A DNA stretch of 64,000 nt, taken from NCBI GenBank assembly GCA_023374025.1, contig SIJG01000041.1, forward strand, positions 124,001 to 188,000, in the 5' to 3' direction. The first letter of the stretch is position 1. Each line of letters starts with the position of its first letter. A program made the translations under genes and the position numbers. This stretch comes from Heterodera schachtii (lineage: Eukaryota > Nematoda > Chromadorea > Rhabditida > Heteroderidae). Shown in pieces: positions 1 through 11,166 of the stretch. The notes under the pieces were generated by a model. The model was not told the origin of the DNA and did no database searches. It worked only from the letters and a program-made list of their open reading frames with translations.

Positions 1-13
1 AACTTTTCAATTG

Positions 14-1546
14 ATGGCCTTCCACTTTTTGGAAGGGGTAAAAGTGGTCGAATTGGTCGGGTTGGCACCCGTGCCATTCTGCGGAATGATTTTGGCAGAT
101 TTTGGCGCCGAAGTTATTTTGTTGGTCAATGTTAGTCAGCATTTTTATTTGCTTTTTCATTAATTTTTTTTATTTTTGACAGAAATCGTCCAAAAATCCG
201 TTGGCAAATTTTGGACTTCGAATGGGCCAAAAGAAAAGTTTCATTCAATTGGAATTCGACAAAGAAAACGACAGAAGGAAACTGCGCAACATTTGCTGTG
301 GGGCCGATGTTTTGTTGGATCCGTTCAGACCGGGCACTTTGGAGGCCATTGGACTCGGCCCGGCCGAATTGACAAAGGCATTTATTTGACAGCAAACTTT
401 GAGAATATTATTTTAATTTCATTCCAATGGGAAGAATGTCGTCACATTGGTTGAGATGAATTTCAGAGACTCATTCCGTCGTCCCCTTACAATTAACTTC
501 CCTTTGCCCTTTGGCCAGGTGAACCCCGGACTGATTGTGGCCCGAGTGACGGGCTTTGGCCAGTCGGGGCCGATGTCCGCCAGGGCGGGCCACGACATTA
601 ATTTCGTTGCTCTGTCGGGTCAAAAAGCGATGGATACAATTCGATTGGCTAATGCCATCATTTAAGGTCTTTTCCCGATGCTTTTTGGCAATAGTCGCGC
701 CTCTTTCCCTCCTTGGCCCCCTGCCAATTTGTTGGCTGATTTCGCTGTCGGAGGTCTTTTGACAGCTTTTGGAGTGGCGGCAGCACTTTTTAAGAGGACG
801 AAAAACGGTTTTGGCATTTTCGGCATTTGATTGAGCAATTTGTGAAATCTTTTGGGGGCCGAGGCTTTGTGTTGGACTGCGCAATGACCGAAGGGTTGGC
901 TTACCTGGGCTCTTTTCTGTTCCTCTCCCGTCATGAGCCGTGGCTTTGGCACGAGGAATTTGCCCTTTTCTCGGGGAAATGTCCCATATATCGGTAATTT
1001 TCTTTTTTTTTTTCGAGATTAATCTTTGCTTTTGGCCATTCGTTTGAAGGACTTACGAAACGGCGGACAGAAAATGGATGGCAGTGGGAGCTGTAGAGCC
1101 GAAATTTCAGCAGAAACTCTTCGAAAGTATGAAGATTTTCGAATTTGGCACTTATTTTCGATTGCTTTGCAGTTTTGGGAATTTCCACCGAAAAAATTGA
1201 CGGAATGGCGAAATTAACGCGCGAAATGGAAAATGCGTTCAGGGGAAAAACGCAGGGAGAATGGGCCATTATTTTTGAAGGTGAAAATGAAAAGGGTCGC
1301 CTTGCCCCTCCCAAACGGTGCCATTGAGGGGAGGACGCGTGTGTAACGCCGGTGCTGAACATGGACGAAGTGGGGCAGTACGAGCAGCACAAAAGACGGA
1401 ACGCATTCCTTAGGGGGGAGGTGGAGGGAGAAGCCGTTTGGGTGCCGAGGGCAGTGCCGAAACGGATGGAAACGGAGAAAAGCCAAACGAAAGCAAAAAG
1501 TGAAAGGACGAAAAGGGAAAAAAGCCAAATGAGGGCCAAACTGTGA
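14..1546 (+). CDS. AMACR: alpha-methylacyl-CoA racemase (CoA transferase family III)
   Basis: Racemises 2-methyl-branched acyl-CoAs so that they can enter beta-oxidation in peroxisomes and mitochondria. Eight exons join without a frame break (14-130, 183-377, 519-618, 667-813, 864-993, 1050-1126, 1173-1280, 1329-1546) and give 363 residues; human AMACR has 382. The start is fixed by the family N-terminus ([20 protein letters not shown]). Family signatures follow in order: [11 protein letters not shown], the catalytic-His segment [12 protein letters not shown], the catalytic-Asp segment [26 protein letters not shown] and DACVTPVL. The last three residues are AKL, which fits the peroxisomal PTS1 tripeptide; a Lys/Arg/Glu-rich tail precedes them. 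Introns 378-518 and 814-863 use GC-AG borders; the others I placed are GT-AG. No catalytic residue is missing. Identification is firm; exon borders are hand-drawn. Confidence 0.92.
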
Positions 1547-1823
1547 GCACGGCCAATGAATGAATGAATGAATGAATGGCACAATGTCTTCTAATTTGCC
1601 TTTCTCATCATCCAAATGCCTTTCTCTCCCAAAATGCCATTCCTTTGGCGGCCCTTTGCCTTTCTCTCCTTTTGCTTTTATTCCGCCAAATGTTTTCCTT
1701 CTCTTTTCTTTGTTTTCCGTTCACAAATACTCAAGGGAATTTGTCCCGTTTTCCAACTTAAAGCATGGAAAGTCAATTTTTTAATACTCAAACAATTTTT
1801 ATAAGCCTTCAAATTTCTTCAAA

Positions 1824-3619
1824 ATGGGAAAAAAGGTTTTGTTTAATATTATTTTGTGTTTTATTTTATTTATTTTCGATTTTCGCATTTATTTTCTCGT
1901 TTTTGTAAAATCTCAGAATTGCCGACGCTTTCTGTTGCTTACCATTTCCAACTCAGGCCAATTCGAACGGAATTGGCCACATTCTCCGCTGGTTTATGAA
2001 GAGGGAATGTGCCGTGCATTTTCTGAATGCAATTTGCTGACTTTGCGCAGATGGAAATCCGTGCGAACTTTTGGCATTGGTAAAAAGTGTTCGGCATTTT
2101 GGAATTTATATGGAAAAAGCACAGATGACCAATCGGACTTAACGAAGCACAAATTTGCCGATTTGGCCTTTTTTGATTTGAAAGATTCTCCCGCGGGAGA
2201 AATGCCAACGCAATTTATGGACGAAAATCAAAGCAAATTAGATGAACAATTTAATTGTCATGAGAAGGGACTGTATGAAGAACTGAACACAGTCAAATGG
2301 GAGGGACGGACGACGGAGGAAAGCGATCGGAGTGATCAGACAATGTCGGAAGAATCTTCTGATCAGTCCGACCAAACGGACGAAGAATGTACAACGTCAA
2401 ATTGGGACCAAAATGTGACAATTGGAGAGCAAAATGAGGAAGAACGGCTCAGCGAAAATTCGGGTCGGTCGATCCGCGCCGCCGCCGCTTTTCCAAATGT
2501 TATTTCAGCGTTTATTTTGGTTGGCTATCCGTCGAACGGAATGCCACTGGACAGTGGGCCAATTCATCTCCGATTGGCGCAGTTGGTCCTCCGTCAGGGC
2601 CCTCTGCGGCACTTTGCCGCCAAAATGTGCCTTCCGGCGCCTTTCCCTTTTCCGAAAACTCTTTGGCAAATGCCGTTTCGCTTTTCTTTTGCTGGTCCAA
2701 TTGGACAATGCTTTGGTGCTGCTTTGCTCCAATTACGCTTTATTTGAGCATTTTTAGTCATTTGTTCAGCCAATTTCCAATTGCTTAAACAATTCGCTGT
2801 CTTTGCCCCTTTCTCCGATTGGCATTTTCGTCGCTCTTTTTGAGGAAATTGAATTTGAGGTTTCCTTTCACAAATCATTCTCTTCCCTCCATTAATTGCC
2901 TTTCCTTCTCTCAGATTGGTCTCGATGTCATTCAGCATTTAGTCGAGACCTCAAAGTCCATAATTTGTGTTGGGAATCGTTTGGTCATTCGCTTTGGTGA
3001 CGAAAACTCCGCCAGCACCGGTCCCTTCTCTAATGAGCGTAAATATTCCCAAATTAGCAATTATTATTAATTGCCCTCTTCAGAAACTCCGTTGTCATTG
3101 TATCGAAAAGGCAACTTCTGTCCGTCGTCAATGTCGCCTTCTTTTTCAAGCGATTTGACAAACGGAAATTACAAAAGTGATAATGGAGAAATGAGCGAAT
3201 TCGATGTCCAAATGGAAGAGATAATGGCGAAAGATGAGAACCAAAATGAAACAGCGGCACATCAAAAGGGGGGAAAAGCCGAGGGAAAAGCGGCGGAAGA
3301 CGCGGCCAATAACAACAACAACAAAGACAGAAGCAGCAGCAGAAAACGGAGGTGGGGCGGGGATTGGACCGATCTTCCGGGCTCAGATGGAAATCCAACA
3401 ATGATTAATTGCACATGGCTTCTTTCCACCGTTTAAAGGATGCAATTTTTGTTTAACAGAAATTGTGGAGGAGAGAAGCGCAACGACCGCAGGAGGAGGC
3501 GCGAAAGCGGCGACGACGGCACGGGAAGAGGAAAAGCGGCGACGCGCCAAAAGGGCGGCTTTTCCCTGCTGAGGGGTCAAATCGGCACACTTTGGCGTAG
3601 AATTTCCACAAAATACTGA
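1824..3619 (+). CDS. unidentified acidic protein with DENN-like stretches, model uncertain
   Basis: A long open stretch (1824-2747) reads through an acidic Ser/Glu/Asp-rich segment (for example ESSDQSDQTDEE) and then a hydrophobic segment (PFRFSFAGPIGQCFGAALL). Downstream, in other frames, come CSNYALFEHF, LPLSPIGIFVALFEEIEFE (2750-2860), IGLDVIQHLVETSKSI (2913-3010), an Asn/Lys-rich stretch (3100-3330) and a basic C-terminal stretch (KGGFSLLRGQIGTLWRRI) ending at a stop at 3617-3619. The order (FSF..G..G, then a CS.Y.LFE.F segment, then a short spacer and an FE..eFE segment) resembles the beginning of a DENN domain, but I cannot build a continuous frame. The N-terminus from 1824 is hydrophobic and may be intron rather than exon. 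An alternative 3' exon in another frame stops at 3572. Treat as a real transcribed region of unknown function. Confidence 0.35.
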
Positions 3620-3993
3620 ATGGGGTGGGACCCGTACATGATCCGAAGCTTTGCCATTATTTTTTCCCATTTTATTTATATGTCCCTAAATCCCCCCCCC
3701 CCCCCGCCGCCGATTTTACTCATATTAGCAAAGAAGGGCTGCAATTTTAAATGAAGATTCACTTTTGTTTTGTTACTCTGTTAATTGCTTTTAGATGGGT
3801 TGAAATTTGCGGGAAATGCTTTACGCACTTTTTAAGATGCTTCATTCTATTGCATATTCTGTATTTTGTTTTGTTTATTATTAAAATAATTTAATATTTT
3901 TATAATTTTGAAAAATGAGTCCACACGAATAATTAAGACGAATTGTCAATTTAATTGGTTAATGGTTGCCAATTTGAATTGAACTTTTCCCCT
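3620..3993. other. intergenic gap
   Basis: AT-rich spacer between two converging genes. It holds a run of about 14 C near 3692-3706 and otherwise TTT/AAA-rich sequence. I see no coding segment or structured RNA. Confidence 0.5.
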
Positions 3994-5152
3994 TTATGTG
4001 TTGTTCGGTGTCAGCAGTTGCTTTATGTTATTCGCCAGCCAATCGATGCCTTCGACGAGGCCCGAGCTGAACAAAAAGGAGAATGTGCCACAATTGGGGG
4101 GGGGGGGGGGGGAGGGCACTGCTCACCCGGTCAATGCGCACGTGGAAACGATGTGCCAACTTCGGTTCCTCCAAATGCCAAAATCACTGCTTCGGTTCCT
4201 TCCTTACACACCCACCTGATCAAATCGAGTCCAAGGTTCAGGTGGATTTCGGTGGCCGGGACGGCATCTTTCAGGTCGGATTTGTTGGCCAATATCAGCA
4301 AAGGGGTCTGAGCGGAAGTGAAGGCATGGACTTAATGGACGAGAACCTTTTTGTAGGTTAAGTCCTTGTGATCCAACAACATCCACAACTCATCCCTGGC
4401 CACTGCAAGTCGCAATTTGTCTGTGCTGTCCACGACGAAAATGATCCCATGAACATTTCTGGGGGAGGGGGGAGGAAATGGTTGGTGGAGACGAATTTTG
4501 GGGTTGCAACGGACACGCAAATGAAAGTACAAAGTATCCGGCAATATGAAAAGAAAAATCTTTTTAGACCAATTCTTTTAACCCAGATTTTTAAACGAAA
4601 AAAATGTATGTTTTTAAAATAATTAGTTCAAATTTTTAGTGGCACTTTAATAAATCCATGGCCATCCTCCGCTGCTGAATGAGTGACAGCCTCGTCAATT
4701 TGGGTTGGGTCAGGCCAAATGCCATCGGCACAATCACTGCTTCTCCCCCCCCCCCCCCTCTCACTTGTATTGCGTCTCCCACAGATTTCTGTAGCGCGAC
4801 TCTCCGCTCATGTCATAAGCAGTGAAAAGCATCCCCGCAGCCGAAAACCTTAACGGATCGAATTCCCAAGTTGACTTTGGTTGGACTCACTTCTCCGTCG
4901 AATAGCCAACCGTTGGGACAATATTCGTCGATTGCGTCTCGGGCGGTTTCAACTAAACCCCCATTTAAATGTTCAATCAATTAGGATACTGTTCAATTTT
5001 GCCTGGTTTAAAAAGGTCGTTTTTCCGCTGTTGTCCAACCCGAGAACCAACACTTCCACCTTTAAAATGCTAAAAAAAAGAATGGACGGCTTAAATTTTG
5101 CCTGTCGTCCGGAAGCGGTGAAGAAGGAACTCAACGTTTGGAAGATGCCCAT
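3994..5152 (-). CDS. arl-6: ARF-like small GTPase ARL6 (BBS3)
   Basis: Ciliary ARF-like GTPase; in animals GTP-bound ARL6 recruits the BBSome coat to ciliary membranes. All conserved parts can be joined: MGIFQTLSS with the Gly-2 expected for myristoylation or membrane contact, P-loop GLDNSGKTT, switch I NIVPTVGYSTEK, switch II DMSGESRYRNLWE, FVVDSTDKLRLAVA, LANKSDLKDAV, WHIVSTCALTG and the tail LVEGIDWLANNIKQLL. Length is about 185 residues, as in the family. ARL6-specific matches are the LKPPETQS insert before switch I and the RYRNLWE motif. Introns 5060-5101 and 4953-5002 are GC-AG and only 42 and 50 nt long; the rest are GT-AG. The start at 5152 gives the right N-terminal length. It converges with the gene upstream. 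No defects seen. Confidence 0.9.
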
Positions 5153-5898
5153 TGGAAGAACAGCAGAAGGAAGAGGAAGAAACAAAGAGAAAAACGGAAG
5201 GAGAGAAAGAAAGAGGACGAAAATGAGGAAGAGGGAAAAAGGAGGGACAAAAGGAGGGGGAGGGGAAAAGCATAGGGTTGCCATGGTAATAATTTTGGAA
5301 AAAGTTTAAAACGGAATTGCAGCCTTAAAAAGGGGGGGGGGGGGCGGGGGGACAACGATTGAGTGATTAGCGAACTGAGACAAATGACTTGCGAAAATGA
5401 ACGGCTTCATCACTTCAACTATTCACTGATCTTACAAACAATTCAAATTCAGTTTCATTGAGAATTTATTTGAGTTTCAATCATTCTTTCTTGCTTGATT
5501 TTTCGCGAGTTTTCCAATGTTTCGTTCAAATTTACTGATCACATTTATTTATTCTTTAAGTGAAGTGACAAATCTCTGCTGAACGTTCGAATCCATAAAA
5601 TAACTGATCAAATTGTGGTCAATCACTCGTCGATCATTTGTCCATGCCTTTTTTGTCTGCAGCTTCTCTCATTTGTCGTTGAATCTCTCCTTCGCTGACT
5701 CACTCTTTCCTCTGCTGATTTTGAAAGATCAAAGTTCCCCCCCCCCCGTTTATTTCCCCCCTTTCCCCGAATTTTCCATTCGTCGATTGATTTGCTCATT
5801 TATTTGTTCATTCATTGCTTTGCTATGTCAACAAAACATTGTTAACTTTTTTTTCTTTTTCAGTTCCTCCGTTTTCCTTTTTCTCTCCAAATTTTTCC
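5153..5898. other. divergent intergenic region between ARL6 and cystatin
   Basis: Shared 5' region of two divergently transcribed genes. It contains a G run near 5331-5344, a C run near 5740 and, between 5340 and 5640, repeated GATCA/TGATCA words (for example 5426, 5536, 5605 and 5632). No coding segment is apparent. It would hold the promoters of both genes; no specific factor site can be assigned. Confidence 0.45.
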
Positions 5899-6668
5899 AT
5901 GCGTTTTCAAAAAGCCAAATTCGCCATTTTTCGACTGAATTCCCACCAAATTTTCATTCTTTTACTTTTGCTTATCAACTTGGCAATGACTGATCAGCAG
6001 AATTCAATTGTCGGGGGATGGACAGAGCAAAATGTGAACGACGAAAACATTAAGGCAATGAAAGGGAAATTTGGCTAACTGTTCATAAATGCCAATTACA
6101 AATCCAAATGTCCGTTCGCTTCGGCACAATTCTCTCGCTTTGTTCAGTCTCTCGCTTCTCGCTCAGTGGCCAAAATAAACGCCGAGTCAAACGATCGCTT
6201 CAGTCTTTTCCCCGTGGAGGTTCTCAGTGCCAAGTCACAAGTCGTGGCGGGCATTCAGTACCAATTGCGCATTAAGGTCGGAAGGTCGAACTGCTCGAAG
6301 AATGTAAGTGAAAGGGCAAACTCAGCAACCCAAGTTCAGCAGTTCCCCTCCAATTAAATAAATATACCTATTTATTTTTGTTTATATTTAAAATTTTTCT
6401 CAAAAAGAATGAACGGCCGGGCCGGCCCATTAGGGGGAAATGGGAAAAGAATCATTTAATGGAATAATCAAAAAGAATGATTAATCCCCTTGAAGCAGCC
6501 AACCTTGGCTGACCACGCAAACTGTGCAACGGAGGATAATCCAACTGCGCGAAAAGTGACACTGTGCAAATCATTACTGTAAATTAGCTATTTTTTCAGA
6601 CTTTTTTGGTAACGATTTGGGAGAAACCGTGGGAACAATTCGAACAGATCACTTACCAACTCGAATAA
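5899..6668 (+). CDS. secreted cystatin (type-2-like cysteine protease inhibitor)
   Basis: Predicted inhibitor of papain-like cysteine proteases. Exons 5899-6073, 6167-6303, 6499-6555 and 6600-6668 keep frame and give 145 residues. The N-terminus is a signal-peptide type segment (IFILLLLLINLA). All three cystatin contact elements are present: the N-terminal Gly pair in IVGGWTEQN, loop 1 QVVAG in SAKSQVVAGIQYQL, and loop 2 Pro-Trp in TIWEKPWEQ. Cysteines occur in SNCSKN and HANCATED, as in the first type-2 disulfide. The first intron (6074-6166) is GC-AG. In the frame-preserving model, exon 3 ends before VTLCK, so the third Cys is lost; a one-base change in the T run at 6601 would allow a longer exon that keeps it. 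Related secreted cystatins of parasitic nematodes act on host or gut proteases; the role here is inferred. Confidence 0.85.
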
Positions 6669-7648
6669 AGGGGAAACCTGAAGAAAGAAAGCGAACAAAC
6701 AGAAGGGGGCGGGGAAGGGATTGATCACATCGCAATAATCCTATTCAAACATTTAATTATTTCCAATCGGTAAAAATGGCGAAATTGACACAATATCCTC
6801 CTTCCCAGCTGATCTGTCAAATCGATGGACAAAACGATTTTCTTGTCCCCCACTTATCTGATCAATTTTTTTGTCCCCACACTGATCAGTAGGGCTCGGA
6901 ATTATATGCACATAAAATCGCAAAATATGCGCATAAAATATGCACCAAAAATTGCAAAATATGCAGATAAAAAGTAAAAAATATGCACATAAATTTTTCA
7001 AAATTGAGGGCAAATTTTACAAATTTCTTCAAATTCATTAAATTTAAGCATAAAAATCTCGAAACTAGCTAAATATATATGAATAATCATTTTAGATAAA
7101 AAAAAACATGATAAAGCTAAGTTTGACTATTTTTTGCGAAAAATCAACCCGAAAAGTGAAATTTTAATTTGAGTAAGGCATTTGCCTCAAAATCGCCCGG
7201 AAAAGAGACAATTCGGACGACTAACCAAAAAGCATCGATTCGCCCGATGGGAAAAGTGAAAAGAACAATCATTTAAAATTGGCTAACATTTAATCAATTG
7301 AATTTTCCAAAATTGACAACAATTGTTAATATAAAATGCTTTTGATAATTAATGAAATGAGGCATTGTTTTTGGAAGCAATTAACCAATTAAATTTTGGG
7401 CGGATGGGAGGAAATCTAAAGGACCCAATTAGGGAAATAATGAGGGAGAACACTTAAGAATGGGCGGACCGGGGACAAAGCAAACAAAAAGAAAATGAGA
7501 GGGGTGGAGAAAAAAGCGCAATCGAATCTCATTATGGAAAGTTAATTAATAATTATGCCGAAAGAAAAGGAAGAAAAGTTTTGAGAATTAAAGTGTCAAA
7601 ATATCACAACAATAGAAAAGAAAAGGGAAAGGTCAATTAATTAATTAA
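6669..7648. other. AT-rich intergenic region with short degenerate repeats
   Basis: Very AT-rich. Around 6895-7000 the word AATATGCACATAAA recurs about five times in degenerate form, right after a TAGGGCTCGGAATT sequence that resembles the terminus of a hAT-like MITE. No matching far end was found. No coding segment is seen. Confidence 0.45.
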
Positions 7649-10600
7649 TTATTTGGAAACGATCAAATGGCCCTGCGGCGTTATCCGAATGGCCGAAGTG
7701 AGGAGAAAAGCTGAAGAAAACAGAAAACCATGAAAAAGTGCCAAAAGGACATTTACCAACGAAAGGAAAAGCGGCGGTGCCGAGGAATGCCCAATTGTAA
7801 CCGATGGACTGCAAAAAGAATTCGCTGCCAATGGCCAATGCGATGCCACTAAGAGTCTGAAGGCAAAATGCCATTCCCAAATTAAAATGCCATTCCCAAA
7901 TTAAAATGCCATTCCCAAATTAGGGTGTTTTGTGAGCCCCTGGAACATTGCTTATTCTACGTAAGTTTTTGCTGGAATTTACTTTAAAAAATAAAAAAAT
8001 AAATACACGACATCCTGCCACCATAAAATTTTTTTGGTTTTTTGGTCTTTTTTTTTGTTATCTCAGCTAAATTTTTGGAAATTTTGCAGGGACTGTTAAG
8101 CGCTTTAAACCCATACCAAACTTATTTAATTTGGGCGACTAATAAAAATGTTATAGCTTTTGGCCCCAAAGGGGGCGGTTCCCGCTAATTGCCCTTCCTT
8201 TTGTGTCTTTTTGTGTGACACTTTTTTGATGTGATTGACTTTGACTTTTGTGTTTTTTTTGGTTGGCCTACAGTTGAAAAGATCAGACAGCCGTAATTGA
8301 CAATTTTGTGCACGGATCCGAAGCAGCGGACGATGGCCGTGATGAAAAGGGCGTGAGTGGCGGCCAAACAGACGAACATAAGCACCAACTGACAAAAGAG
8401 GGGGGGGGGGGGGAAGGGGAAAGTGCCAAGGCACAAACCCAAAGCAAATAAACGTAACGGCCGGACAGAGCGGTCATTGGCATTGTGAGCAGCAACACAG
8501 TGGCCAAAGAAGTGGCCATGCACAGCGATGTCTTTGATTTGAAATTGAATTAATGGCAAAAGAGGGGGGGGGGGGGGGTCAAAGGGTAAGGGGAGAGAAT
8601 GCCAAAAAGGGACAAGAGTCTTCTAGAGGTCATGGATCACGTGAATCACGCCGTTTTTGAGGTCGCGGACCACGGGACACGGATAAAAAAGGAGAAAAAT
8701 TAGTATAAATATCCATTTTTAAATGACTAAAATATACAAAATATTTCATTCAAAAATAAATGTTTACTTTTTGAATTACGAGTCCGGCCAGGATTCTCTT
8801 CGAATCACAGGTCACGGTTTTTAAAATAGGTCCTTTCACGGGTTGTCTGTGATTGAAATAATTTACATGCTTAAGCCCTCCTGGGACAACTGTAGGATAA
8901 AGAGGGAGAAAATGCCGAATTTGACAATGGACAAAAAAGGAATTGGCACCTGGAAACTCGTCCTGTCCGTAAGAAGTCCCCAGCCGACTCGAGCAATCGC
9001 ATTGGCCACAGAGCCTGACAAGCGGAAGCAAAAAATGAAGCTAAAATTAGTCACTCTTAATATACCCAAACTGAAAGCAAAGGCCAGAAAAAAGTCGTCT
9101 TCGATGAAAGTTTCGCCGAAAGTCTGAAAAATTAAATGAAAATTAATTAATTAATTAATTGTGTCATTATTATTTATGACTTTGTACAAATTGTAGAAGA
9201 AATTCCCATAAAAAGAGCAGCAGAACAGCGAAATGAACAGAAAATAAAAGGTGGACGAACGGAGCATTTGCCGCGTGCTCAGCGAAATTGGAGGCCCCTG
9301 AAAAGTTCGGCACTTTTCTGTCAGTCCGTCGGCTGTGCCGTGTCCCCTGTCGGTTGACCTGCTTGCCAATGTCCAACTCGTCGTCTTCCTCTTCTGCCGT
9401 TTCGTCCGATTCGTTCGGAGGAGTCGGAAAGGAATTGGTCAAATGCCGTTGCTGTTCATTGCTCCCACTTTCACTCTAAAATTGGCATTTTCTTTTTCCG
9501 TGTTATAAAGTGCTTTTCCTTTCTTTCCTAGGTCTTTTTTCGGTTTTTGGTTAGCATTTGGGGAGGAAAAGCCTTTTTTTCTCCGTGCCATTCTTTGCCT
9601 TTTTCCGCTTTTGCTCTTCGTCACTGTCCTCCTCCTGTTCAGCGGCTGTTGCCAGTCTGTTTTTTGTTTTTGTTTTTGAAAATTCGTTGCTCGACTGACA
9701 AACCGAGCGTATTGATAACGCCCGAAGCGTTCCATCCGTTGGAGTCCCATTTTGGCGGTGGCCCACCCAGAGGAAAGCAGCGGGGATCGATTGGCAGCTA
9801 ACCAATGACTGCGCTTCTTGGAGAGCCATGCCATGTCGATCAGAGAGGTCGAATTGGGGGACAAAAAGCGACGGACAAACTGAAAGAGCGGACGAACCAG
9901 CAGGTTAAGCCATTTGCAGTAATTAATTAATGAGGAGGACAAGGACGGGACGAGACAAATGCATCGGTTAATTAAGTGGCGACAAAGAGAGGAGGGGTAA
10001 TTAGGGGTAATTAAGAAACAATTCGAAACGAACGACGGAGAACGGACCTCATCAGGCGGGTCGCAAATGAATAACAGCCCAATACATTGCATGAAGAAAT
10101 AAGCGGTGGCCAAAGTGACGAACAATCCGGGAACACGCGACCTAAGCGAGCAAAGTTGGCACCAATTAATGAAAATGCCATTCACAGCAAATGCTGATCG
10201 TTGAAATATCCGTCCTTATTGGCCGCCACATTGTTCGGGTTCACAATTCGCGTTTGAATTGGTGCAAAAATGGAGGACGAAATGCCAAAGCCGGCGGCGA
10301 CGATGCCCGAGCCGAGGCCGACCATTTGGGGAGCCCAATTGATCACGCAAGAGACTGCGATCACATACTGAACAATTAGGGACTACTTTTGGCATAATAG
10401 CATTTTCTGACAGCGATTCCCTGGCCAAGGCCAAACATCAGTCCGTAGGTGAACAGAAAGCCGTAATAGGAGTGGCGGATTGTCCATGAGGAAAGGAGCA
10501 CACCCAAACTGAAAATTGGGGCCAAAGAATGAATGAAAAGTAAAGGGACAGACGGACGGAAGGGAAAAGACAGGCCAAAAGCATTGGGGAAAAGCCATTT

Positions 10601-11166
10601 TTAACCAAATAAATAAATTATTATTTTTAACAAATTCTAATTTCGATGCAAATGATTTGCTTAATTGGATTAGAGACTGTGCAAAAATTAAATTGAAAAC
10701 TAAGCGATTAATGAGCAGCAGCAGAAGAAAGCACCCATTCATTGACTCACCACATTGTGTAGCAGCCAATGGCAGCGGCCAGCCGAGGCCCAACCCTTTG
10801 GGACAGAAACCCGCCGATTACCATTGCCAACGGAAAACAGCCTGCCCAGCAAAAGGGGCACTTCATTTTGCGCTTTCTGGCAAAACAAACCTTGGAAAGT
10901 TGGGACCCAAATGAGATGCTCAATTTTGACTGATGGGTCGGTGAAATTTCGCATATACGAGGCCATGTAAGGGAGCATATTGCCTATCCAAATTCATTTC
11001 TGTAAATTGCGTTTGTAAGATGCTTTCCAATCAAACCGAAGGTGTGGTAAGTGCCGATGCTGAGGTGGATCATCACAGCGCCGAAAATGACCAAAGCAAT
11101 GCGCGAACGAGGCCTTAGCCGAGTGAGCCACCGCGCGATTGGGTCATGGCCACTGGAGTTGGCCAT
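7649..11166 (-). CDS. major facilitator superfamily transporter (oxalate/formate antiporter or monocarboxylate type)
   Basis: Multi-exon membrane transporter with about 12 membrane segments in order. The N-terminus MANSSGHDPIARWLTRL is followed by TM1 ALVIFGAVMIHLSIGTYH. Then come LPYMASYMRNFTDP, FPLAMVIGGFLSQRVGPRLA, YYGFLFTYGLMFGLGQGI, WAPQMVGLGSGIVAAGFG, FVTLATAYFFMQCIGLLF, a hydrophilic central loop rich in Lys, Arg, Glu and Asp (about 9300-9850), STFYFLFISLFCCSFYG, SVANAIARVGWGLLTDR, RYVYLLWVCALAL and FLQSIGYNWAFLGTAAFPFV. The GWGLLTDR and GGFLSQRVGPR motifs are the MFS loop signatures. The order and loop motifs resemble OFA/SLC16-like transporters. Substrate is unknown. The start at 11166 and the stop at 7649-7651 are well supported; internal exon borders are approximate. 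Confidence 0.8.
7865..7921. repeat. three perfect 19-bp tandem copies containing ATGCCA
   Basis: Units start at 7865, 7884 and 7903 and read AAAATGCCATTCCCAAATT. They lie inside the MFS gene near its 3' end, probably in an intron, and each carries ATGCCA. Confidence 0.9.
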
